Positions 9,278 through 15,688 of a stretch of 35,311 nucleotides of DNA are shown here, in pieces. Origin of the DNA: Pseudomonas folii (GTDB taxonomy: Bacteria; Pseudomonadota; Gammaproteobacteria; Pseudomonadales; Pseudomonadaceae); NCBI RefSeq assembly GCF_014357575.1, contig NZ_JACONW010000053.1, positions 1 to 35,311 of the forward strand, written 5' to 3'. Both the position numbers and the translations under genes were made by a program. Every line of letters begins with the position of its first letter. Position 1 is the first letter of the stretch. Below the pieces are notes generated by a model that ran no database searches, was not told where the DNA came from, and saw only the letters and a list, made by a program, of their open reading frames with translations.

Positions 9278-10015
9278 TTAAACCTGCGCCTGACGCACCT
9301 GTATTTCCAGCTCAGCCTTCAATGCAGGTGCCAGCTTCAGTTGACGGGCCAGTTCGTCCAGATACACACGCTCCATGAACTGTTCTTCGTCCACCATCAT
9401 CACACTGGCGATGTACATTTCTGCCGCCATCTCCGGCGTTTTCGCGGCACGCGCGACTTCGACCGGGTCCAGAGGCTTGTGCAGTTCGGCGTGCAGCCAT
9501 TGCTGCAACTCTTGATCACCGGTCAGTTTGGTAAATTCACCTTCGATCAGCTCACGTTCGCGCTCATCGACATGACCATCGGATTTGGCTGCGGCGACCA
9601 ATGCGCGAAGGATTGCCTGACTGTGCTCCTCGACTTGCTCCGGTGGCAGACGGTCAATGGTCTGTGGCTCGCCCTGCCCGGCCAGGCCCTGCTTGGCCTG
9701 CCAGTTGCCATACGCCTTATACGCAATAACGCCCAGGGCGGCCAGGCCACCATAAGTCAGCACTTTGCCGCCAATTTTGCGCCCGCCCTTGCTGCCCAGC
9801 AGAAAACCCATGGCGCCGGAAGCCAGGGCACCACCGCCAGCACCTGACAACAGGCTGCTCAAACCACCGCCACCAGCACCGCCCAACAAACCACCCAGGC
9901 CGCCCGCAGCAGAGGATTTCTTGCCGCCTTGCTGATGCCCGGCACCACCGGCCTTGTTCTGCAACATCTCCTGGCCGGATTTAAGAAGTTGGTCGAGTAA
10001 GCCACGCGTGTTCAT
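9278..10015 (-). CDS. DUF533 / TerB-like inner-membrane-associated protein
   Basis: Likely a YebE-family (DUF533) protein, usually labelled 'TerB family tellurite resistance' although no tellurite role is shown for this branch. The 245-aa protein starts with a short helical segment (MNTRGLLDQLLKSGQ). A Gly/Ala/Ser-rich region (about 22-75) leads into one hydrophobic segment (about 84-100, LTYGGLAALGVIAYKAY). The C-terminal half (about 128-245) is an acidic helical TerB-like domain with AAAKSDGHVDERER at 141-154. The start is supported by GGAGG upstream. It stands alone, with family A repeats on both sides. Biochemical function unknown. Confidence 0.85.
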   Translation of the reverse strand: MNTRGLLDQLLKSGQEMLQNKAGGAGHQQGGKKSSAAGGLGGLLGGAGGGGLSSLLSGAGGGALASGAMGFLLGSKGGRKIGGKVLTYGGLAALGVIAYKAYGNWQAKQGLAGQGEPQTIDRLPPEQVEEHSQAILRALVAAAKSDGHVDERERELIEGEFTKLTGDQELQQWLHAELHKPLDPVEVARAAKTPEMAAEMYIASVMMVDEEQFMERVYLDELARQLKLAPALKAELEIQVRQAQV

Positions 10016-10119
10016 GGAAAGCCTCCACAGACTTTTTCATTCGATTGGGTACATGGCAGAGTAAAACGAAGTGTGTCATGGCTGGAGAGTCGGAGTGCTT
10101 CCGGATGTTGCAACGAAGA

Positions 10120-10211
10120 CGTGGGACCGGCTTTAGCCGGGAAAGCGGTATGTCCACCAATACAAATGTACCGGCGGTACTGGCCCTTTCCCGGCTAAAG
10201 CCGGTCCCACG
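10120..10211. repeat. REPIN-like inverted repeat, family A copy 2
   Basis: Arms 10120-10145 and 10186-10211 are perfect reverse complements over 26 bases, built on CGTGGGACCGGCTTTAGCCG. The 40-base spacer is unlike that of copy 1. A small perfect GCTTGC/GCAAGC hairpin follows at 10219-10232. The element lies between the DUF533 gene and the oxidoreductase stop. Confidence 0.85.
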
Positions 10212-10250
10212 CCATCATGCTTGCGGGCAAGCACCGACGCCCATCACACA

Positions 10251-11357
10251 CTAATCCCGCAAATCAGACTCATGGATCGGCTGATCACGATGGGTAGCAC
10301 GCTGATACTGCGCAGGCCAGGTTGCCTTGCGGCCGCCGAGGTCATCATCGGCATGCAACGGCCAGTAAGGATCACGCAGCAGTTCGCGGGCGAGGAGGAT
10401 GATATCGGCCTGCCCGGTGCGCAGGATGTGCTCGGCCTGAGCCGGTTCGGTGATCATGCCCACAGTGCCCGTCGGCATCTCCGACTCCTTGCGAACCCGT
10501 TCGGCGAAGCGCGTCTGATAACCCGGACCCACAGGGATTTCAGCATTGGCTGAAGTGCCGCCCGACGACACGTCGATAAGGTCAACACCCAGCTCTTTCA
10601 AGCGGCGCGCCAGTTCAACGGTTTCATCCGGGTTCCAGCCATCTTCCACCCAGTCAGTGGCGGACACTCGCACAAACAAAGGCAACTCTTCAGGCCAGAC
10701 CGCACGTACAGCTTGAGTCACTTCAAGCGTCAGGCGAATACGATTTTCAAATGAACCGCCGTATTTGTCCTGACGCTGATTGCTCAGCGGCGACAGGAAC
10801 TGGTGCAACAGATAACCGTGGGCGGCATGCACTTCCACGACCTTGAACCCGGCCGTGAGCGCCCGCTTTGCAGAGGCCACGAAAGCTTGAACGACGTCCT
10901 GAATCTGCGCCTCGCTCAATTGCACCGGCGCCGTGTGTTTGGGATCGAAGGCAATCGGCGATGGCCCCCAAGGGGTCCAGCCGCCCTCTTCGGCTTTGAT
11001 GCTGCCCGACTTGCCCAGCCACGGCCGCCAAGTGCTGGCCTTGCGTCCGGCGTGGGCGAGCTGAATCCCTGCAACCACGCCTTGAGCGTTGATGAAGCGG
11101 GTGATTCGCTGCAAGCCTTCGATCTGCTCATCGTTCCACAGGCCAAGGTCTTCAGGCGTGATTCTGCCGTCTTTGGTGACCGCAACAGCCTCGGTAAAGA
11201 CAAGGCCAGCACCGCCCACTGCGCGGCTGCCAAGGTGGACCAGATGCCAGTCGTTCGTCAGGCCATCGACCGCTGAGTACTGACACATCGGGGATACCGC
11301 AATGCGGTTGCGCAAGGTTAGCTGGCGAAGGGTGTAGGGTTCTAACAACAAGCTCAT
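10251..11357 (-). CDS. NADH:flavin oxidoreductase, old yellow enzyme family (YqjM/XenA-like)
   Basis: Predicted FMN-dependent ene-reductase of the thermophilic-like (YqjM/XenA) OYE subclass, reducing activated C=C bonds with NAD(P)H; its natural substrate is not evident. The 368-aa protein is a single TIM barrel. The N-terminal SPMCQYSAVDG holds Cys25, which tunes the flavin in this subclass. HAGRKAS follows at 102-108. The catalytic region EVHAAHGYLLHQFLSP carries His177 and His180 with Tyr182, and KYGGSFENR lies at 198-206. It stands alone, separated from recJ by a structured 101-bp leader. A ribosome binding site (GAGAGG) precedes the ATG but can be paired (see the leader entry). Confidence 0.92.
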   Translation of the reverse strand: MSLLLEPYTLRQLTLRNRIAVSPMCQYSAVDGLTNDWHLVHLGSRAVGGAGLVFTEAVAVTKDGRITPEDLGLWNDEQIEGLQRITRFINAQGVVAGIQLAHAGRKASTWRPWLGKSGSIKAEEGGWTPWGPSPIAFDPKHTAPVQLSEAQIQDVVQAFVASAKRALTAGFKVVEVHAAHGYLLHQFLSPLSNQRQDKYGGSFENRIRLTLEVTQAVRAVWPEELPLFVRVSATDWVEDGWNPDETVELARRLKELGVDLIDVSSGGTSANAEIPVGPGYQTRFAERVRKESEMPTGTVGMITEPAQAEHILRTGQADIILLARELLRDPYWPLHADDDLGGRKATWPAQYQRATHRDQPIHESDLRD

Positions 11358-11358
11358 G

Positions 11359-11447
11359 GGAACCTCTCAGGCTGTAATAGGCAGCAGGGCACGCGATAAA
11401 AAACGTGCCTGAAGCCTAGTCGACAATCCAATAGCTTTGAGGGTTCC
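11359..11447 (-). promoter_or_regulatory. Nested stem-loop leader that can pair the ribosome binding site
   Basis: In the minus-strand RNA, GGAACCCTCA (11447-11438) can pair with TGAGAGGTTCC (11369-11359), which contains the ribosome binding site two bases before the oxidoreductase ATG. Inside this, GGCT/AGCC and CAGGCACG/CGTGCCCTG pairs are nested in the right order, with an ATCG/T-rich terminal loop. It could be an attenuating leader, or the inner palindrome could be a DNA operator. Whether transcription starts early enough to include the outer arm is unknown. Confidence 0.4.
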
Positions 11448-11458
11448 TGCTGTGTGCG

Positions 11459-13174
11459 CTAGCGTGGCGCGATGTGCGCCACCATCAGTTGTACGGTTTC
11501 ATTGCCACGAAACTCGTTGAGATCCAGTTTATAGGCCAGTTCGACCCAACGAATGTTCGGGTTTGGCCAGACATCACGGTCAACACCGAATGCGATGGCA
11601 TCCAGCTTCACGCTGCCGCATTCGCTCTTGAGCACCATCTTCAGATGACGCTCGCCCACCACCCGTTGCTCTACTAACTGGAAAACACCATGAAACAACG
11701 GCTCGGGAAAGTGCTGCCCCCACGGACCTGCGTTGCGCAGTGCGCGCGCCAGTTCCAGGTGAAACTCTTCGACCGCCAATGCGCCGTCGGACAACAGACG
11801 GCCGGTCAGGTCCTCTTCATTCAACTGGCGCCGCACTTCTACATCGAAAGCTTCGGCGAACGCCGGGAAGTTCTCCTCCGGCAATGACAACCCCGCCGCC
11901 ATGGCGTGGCCGCCAAACTTGCTGATCAGCTCGGGATGCTGTGCAGCTACAGCGTCCAGTGCGTCACGAATGTGGAAACCGGGTACCGAGCGAGCCGAGC
12001 CCTTGAGCATGCCCTCGCCAGCGCTGGCGAACGCGATGGTCGGGCGGTGATAACGCTCTTTCATGCGCGACGCGAGGATGCCGATCACCCCCTGATGCCA
12101 GTCCGGTTCGAACAGACAAAGGCCGAACGGCATCGACTCCAGCGGCAAGTCCTTGAGCTGGGCCAGCGCCTCACGCTGCATGCCCTGCTCAATGGATTTG
12201 CGGTCCTGATTGAGCTCATCCAGTTGCACGGCCATTTCACGGGCCAGGGTTTCGTCCTCACAGAGCAGGCACTCGATCCCCAGACTCATGTCATCCAGAC
12301 GCCCCGCTGCGTTCAAGCGCGGGCCAAGGATGAAACCCAGATCGGTGGAAGTGATGCGCTTATGATCACGACGTGCGACTTCAAGAATCGCTTTGAGGCC
12401 TGGTCGCGCACGCCCTGCGCGAATACGCAGCAAGCCCTGGTGCACCAGAATGCGATTGTTGGTATCCAGCGGCACCACGTCGGCGACGCTGCCCAAGGCG
12501 ACCAGATCCAGTAATTCGCCCAGGTTCGGTTGCGCACGCTGGTTAGCCTCGAACCAGCCGCTGTCCCGCAGCCGCGCACGCAACGCCATCAGCACATAGA
12601 AAATAACCCCGACGCCCGCCAGAGCCTTGCTGGGAAACGTGCAGCCGGGCTGATTGGGATTGACGATGGCGTCGGCGGCAGGCAGTTCATGACCCGGCAA
12701 GTGGTGATCGGTGACCAGCACCTGCAAACCAGCGGCCTTGGCTGCGGCAACGCCTTCAACGCTGGAGATGCCGTTATCGACAGTCATCAGCAATTGCGGC
12801 TCGCGTTCCAGCGCAACGGCGACAATTTCCGGGGTCAGCCCGTAACCGTACTCGAAGCGATTGGGTACCAGATAATCGACATGTGCGGCCCCCAGCAGCC
12901 TCAGCCCCAGCACGCCCACGGTGCTTGCTGTAGCGCCGTCAGCATCGAAATCGCCGACGATGAGGATCCGCTGGCGTTCGTTCAGGGCCGTGACCAACAG
13001 ATCTACCGCCGCATCGATGCCCTTGAGTTGCTGATAGGGAATCAGCCGAGCCAGGCTCTTGTCGAGTTCGGCCTCTGACAGCACGCCCCGAGCGGCATAC
13101 AGTCGCGTCAGCAGCGGCGGCAGATCACCGAGAAAAGGCAGGGTTTGCGGCAGGAGACGAGGTTCGATGCGCAT
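11459..13174 (-). CDS. recJ: Single-stranded-DNA-specific exonuclease RecJ
   Basis: RecJ degrades single-stranded DNA 5' to 3' in RecF-pathway recombination, mismatch repair and base excision repair. The 571-aa length is normal for the family (E. coli 577). It shows the DHH phosphoesterase motifs: GDFDADG (74-80, with the metal-binding Asp75, Asp77 and Asp79), TVDNG (Asp133) and TDHHLPG (DHH at 156-158). The DHHA1 region with KFGGHAMAAGLS and a C-terminal OB-fold region follow. The start MRIEPRLLPQTLPFLGDLPP matches family N-termini. Confidence 0.97.
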   Translation of the reverse strand: MRIEPRLLPQTLPFLGDLPPLLTRLYAARGVLSEAELDKSLARLIPYQQLKGIDAAVDLLVTALNERQRILIVGDFDADGATASTVGVLGLRLLGAAHVDYLVPNRFEYGYGLTPEIVAVALEREPQLLMTVDNGISSVEGVAAAKAAGLQVLVTDHHLPGHELPAADAIVNPNQPGCTFPSKALAGVGVIFYVLMALRARLRDSGWFEANQRAQPNLGELLDLVALGSVADVVPLDTNNRILVHQGLLRIRAGRARPGLKAILEVARRDHKRITSTDLGFILGPRLNAAGRLDDMSLGIECLLCEDETLAREMAVQLDELNQDRKSIEQGMQREALAQLKDLPLESMPFGLCLFEPDWHQGVIGILASRMKERYHRPTIAFASAGEGMLKGSARSVPGFHIRDALDAVAAQHPELISKFGGHAMAAGLSLPEENFPAFAEAFDVEVRRQLNEEDLTGRLLSDGALAVEEFHLELARALRNAGPWGQHFPEPLFHGVFQLVEQRVVGERHLKMVLKSECGSVKLDAIAFGVDRDVWPNPNIRWVELAYKLDLNEFRGNETVQLMVAHIAPR

Positions 13175-13232
13175 GCGTTTTTTTTGATTCCGACCAGGTT
13201 TGGAATAACTGACTGACTTGAAATGCTTTTCT

Positions 13233-13319
13233 TTAGGAGCTCACGAGCACCGCGAGGCAGCGATGGCGTCCTGTCTGATATACCGCTATCGCGGCCTTGC
13301 GGCGCTCGTGTGCTCCTAC
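13233..13319. repeat. Long imperfect inverted repeat between recJ and yaeQ
   Basis: Arm 13233-13264 (starting TTAGGAGCTCACGAGCACCG) is largely complementary to arm 13288-13319 (ending GGCGCTCGTGTGCTCCTA), with scattered mismatches and a 23-base spacer. It is a Pseudomonas REP/BIME-type element of a family different from those at 9080 and 30441. It lies between recJ and the stop of yaeQ. Confidence 0.7.
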
Positions 13320-13344
13320 AGGAAACGTCGAGACCGGAACGACC

Positions 13345-13887
13345 TCAGCCGCGCTCGCCGGTAAGCCATTGCAACTGGACTTCGTGCTGACCACGATCGT
13401 CCGTGACGAAGACAGTCCCTTCGCTGATCATCACGTCCCACTTGATGACCCGCGGCATGTCCTTGGCCAGTACTTCGAGTACTTCTTGCGGAACAGCGGC
13501 AACGTTGACGTTTTTCAGGTTCTTGATGGCAGGAATGACCTTCCCTTCCCAGACGCGCAGACTGCCGTAGGCCAGCAGGCTGGTACGTTCGGTGCGGCGC
13601 GAACACCAGGTCAGGCGATCCGCGTCAGGCTGGCCAACTTCGATCCAGTGCAGGACACGATCATCAAGACTTTTTTCCCACAGGGCAGGCTCGTCCACGT
13701 CCGAGAGGCCACGGCCAAACGACAGCTGCTCGTTGTACCAGAAGGCATAAGCCAACAGGCGAACAGTCATGCGCTCCTCGGTTTCCGAAGGATGGCGGGC
13801 AATGGTCTGTTTGACGGTTTCGTAAACCCCACGATCAAGATCGGTAAGGTTGAGTTCGAATTTGTAGGTCGTGGACGGCTGGGCCAT
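13345..13887 (-). CDS. yaeQ: YaeQ family protein
   Basis: YaeQ proteins adopt a PD-(D/E)XK nuclease-like fold but have no established biochemical role; E. coli YaeQ has been linked to suppression of RfaH loss. The reading frame could be extended upstream by 18 codons. MAQPSTTYKFELNL at 13887 is preferred because it gives 180 aa, matching the family's 181, and has an AGAAG upstream. Visible family segments are the N-terminal YKFELNLTDLDRGVYET, the TVRLLAYAFWYNEQLSFG region, and WIEVGQPDADRL. Confidence 0.92.
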   Translation of the reverse strand: MAQPSTTYKFELNLTDLDRGVYETVKQTIARHPSETEERMTVRLLAYAFWYNEQLSFGRGLSDVDEPALWEKSLDDRVLHWIEVGQPDADRLTWCSRRTERTSLLAYGSLRVWEGKVIPAIKNLKNVNVAAVPQEVLEVLAKDMPRVIKWDVMISEGTVFVTDDRGQHEVQLQWLTGERG

Positions 13888-14163
13888 GTACGGGCTTCTA
13901 GATACGGGGAAAGGCGGCAAGTCTACCCGATGCAGGCTCATTGAACGACCCGACCGGTCGATTGACCAAGATGTTTGCCCTGGTTGATGATCTGGGGGAG
14001 TGTTTCACAGGGCCAAATACCTTAAGGGATGTCAGGCAAAGCCCGATACTCCTGGCGACGGGTTATGAGTGATACTGCACGGCACGCCCGACTTAGAGCG
14101 TCTATCCTCCTGCGTGTCATCTGACACCCATACTCCAGCCATTTCCCGGGGACGACATCCGCG

Positions 14164-15054
14164 ATGCCTGATCGCAACTCGCATCCCGCCAGACCGGCCC
14201 TGGTCAGCTGCCTCGCCCTATTGGGTCTCATGGTTCTGCCGGGCATCAGCCATGCCAAGGACACACTGATATGGCTGCTACGGGACTTGCCCCCCTCGAC
14301 GATTTTTTCCGGCCCTGCTGAAGGGAAAGGCGCTGTCGACAAGCTGATGCCATTACTCATCGCCCGGATGCCTGAATATGATCATCTGCCGATGCGAGTC
14401 AATCGAGCTCGCGGGATGCAAATGCTCAAGGACGGCGTGTTCGCGTGCGACCCCACCTTGCTCTGGACGCAGGAGCGGGCCAAAAGCATCGTATTTTCGA
14501 TTCCGACCTTTGCGACATTCAGCAACGGTCTGATCGTGCGCCAACAGGACATGACCCAATTCACCCCTTATGTGGATCGGGGTGTGATCGATCTGGAGGC
14601 TGCGCTGAAAAACAAGACCGTCAAGATAGGCGTCGTTGCGGAGCGCAGCTACGGGCTGGTGATTGATCAGATTCTGAGCAAGGTTGCGGACGACGAATTA
14701 AGCATGCATTACGGTGGCGATGCCGTGGGCAGCCTGTTGCAGATGGAGCGCCTGGGACGCCTGCAAGGTCTGATCAGCTATTGGCCGGAAGCCCTGTATC
14801 AAGCACGCCAGCAAGGAATACCCGAACAGGACCTGGTGTTCTTGCCTGTAAAGGGCGTTCCCAAATACCAGTTCACGCATATTGGCTGCTCGAACACCGC
14901 CCAGGGGCGGCAAGCCATGGAAATCATCAATCGCGAGATGCGGGTGCTACGTGAGACGAAGCTGGTGGGGTTCTATGCGCAGTGGCTGCCGTCCCCCAAA
15001 CGTGAGGAATATCTGGAAGACGCCAAAGCGTTCTTTGCCAGACCGGGCATGTAA
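14164..15054 (+). CDS. Periplasmic binding-protein-like, TIGR02285 family
   Basis: A 296-aa exported protein with a signal peptide of about 31 residues (hydrophobic core about 12-28, probable cleavage after ISHA). The mature part resembles amino-acid-type periplasmic binding proteins (SBP_bac_3 fold). Recognisable parts are IWLLRDLPPS near the start, a segment where family members bind ligand (ACDPTLLWTQERAK), and the hinge-like NKTVKIGVVAERSYG. No transporter genes are nearby, so it may serve sensing rather than uptake. GGGGACGA lies upstream of the ATG. The family function is not established. Confidence 0.8.
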   Translation: MPDRNSHPARPALVSCLALLGLMVLPGISHAKDTLIWLLRDLPPSTIFSGPAEGKGAVDKLMPLLIARMPEYDHLPMRVNRARGMQMLKDGVFACDPTLLWTQERAKSIVFSIPTFATFSNGLIVRQQDMTQFTPYVDRGVIDLEAALKNKTVKIGVVAERSYGLVIDQILSKVADDELSMHYGGDAVGSLLQMERLGRLQGLISYWPEALYQARQQGIPEQDLVFLPVKGVPKYQFTHIGCSNTAQGRQAMEIINREMRVLRETKLVGFYAQWLPSPKREEYLEDAKAFFARPGM

Positions 15055-15074
15055 AAACATAATTCAGCGGGCTT

Positions 15075-15113
15075 GAAAAAAGAAACCCCGAGCAGCGGGG
15101 AGACTACTCGGGG
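15075..15113 (-). terminator. Intrinsic terminator after the DUF3509 gene and candidate sRNA
   Basis: On the minus strand CCCCGAG (15113-15107) pairs with CTCGGGG (15092-15086), followed at once by TTTCTTTTTTC. The loop contains a further CCCCG that could pair alternatively. There is no T run on the plus strand, so it serves minus-strand transcripts. Confidence 0.85.
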
Positions 15114-15180
15114 TAAACCGTGGTCCATTCGGGACCAGTACGAACAGGTTGAGCCACCGGAGCACAGTGTCTGAACCTGC
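15078..15180 (-). ncRNA. Candidate small RNA or structured 3' UTR with three stem-loops
   Basis: Between the DUF3509 stop and its terminator the minus strand holds three successive stem-loops. The first is CAGGTT...AACCTG (15179-15145), extended inward by AG/CT and CAC/GTG pairs. The second is TGGTCC/GGACCA (15137-15121) with a CGAAT loop. The third is the terminator hairpin (15113-15086) with its T tract. This gives about 103 nt with the shape of an Hfq-type sRNA. A promoter of its own is not convincing (TAATTA with a weak TTACGG 17 bases upstream), so processing from the DUF3509 mRNA is equally possible. I do not recognise it as a named sRNA. Confidence 0.45.
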
Positions 15181-15225
15181 CGTAATTAGTCAGAGCGCCA
15201 ATGGACCGTAAGGTTCCAGATCACT

Positions 15226-15522
15226 TCAAACAAAGCCGGGCGCCGGGATGAACGGACGAGCAAGGGCTGCGTTGCGCATTGCCGCAATCACACAAGGCTC
15301 GATACGCCCTTCGGCAACCATCAAATCACGACGCAAGCCATCCACTACATCCGTCAGCTGGCGTTTGTCACACAAATGCGCTGCGGTGAATGTGCGTTCG
15401 ATTACCACTGCACCGGCTGCATCCTTGATAGACACCAGGCGCTCACCCAGCGGTCCAACAGGCCCAAGTTCGGCCTGGTAAGGTGCCAGCGCTTCACTTA
15501 GCAGTAAGCTGATATTTTCCAT
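15226..15522 (-). CDS. DUF3509 domain protein
   Basis: A small protein (98 aa from the ATG) of the DUF3509 family, which I know mainly from Pseudomonas; its function is unknown. The frame opens 12 bases earlier with GTG. The ATG (MENISLLLSEAL) is preferred because it fits the usual family N-terminus and has GAGTGG about 8 bases upstream. Recognisable parts are the RLVSIKDAAGAVVIERTFT strand region, QLTDVVDGLRRDLMVAEG, and the C-terminal MRNAALARPFIPAPGFV. No signal peptide or membrane segment is seen. The gene is followed by the three-stem-loop structure and terminator. Confidence 0.85.
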   Translation of the reverse strand: MENISLLLSEALAPYQAELGPVGPLGERLVSIKDAAGAVVIERTFTAAHLCDKRQLTDVVDGLRRDLMVAEGRIEPCVIAAMRNAALARPFIPAPGFV

Positions 15523-15688
15523 CCGGATCACCACTCAACAATTTGAATGCAAAGGTGCTTATCAATGACCATCGGCATCGCTGGAAAGTTTCGATGGTTT
15601 AACGATGTCGCCGCTCGAGCATGCCTGTCGAACATGACAGAGAAAAAACCATCGGCCCGTTCTGAGCGCCACGTCGATCGAATACGCA
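15523..15688 (-). other. Intergenic region between the sensor gene and the DUF3509 gene
   Basis: It holds ACCATCG...CGATGGT arms (about 15569-15600) upstream of the DUF3509 start and a third ACCATCGG near 15648. They may be regulatory sites or chance. No continuation of a histidine-kinase ATPase domain was seen in the frames read by eye. Confidence 0.3.

Noticed and set aside
9278..10015. Tellurite-resistance function
   Set aside because: The TerB label reflects a shared fold only; no ter operon partners are present.
9080..10232. CRISPR array from recurring short sequences
   Set aside because: The repeats are inverted pairs with irregular spacing, not regularly spaced direct repeats with unique spacers.
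15535..15688. Remnant of a histidine-kinase ATPase domain downstream of the sensor
   Set aside because: The minus-strand frames read by eye after the stop give no N-box or G-box motifs and soon hit stops.
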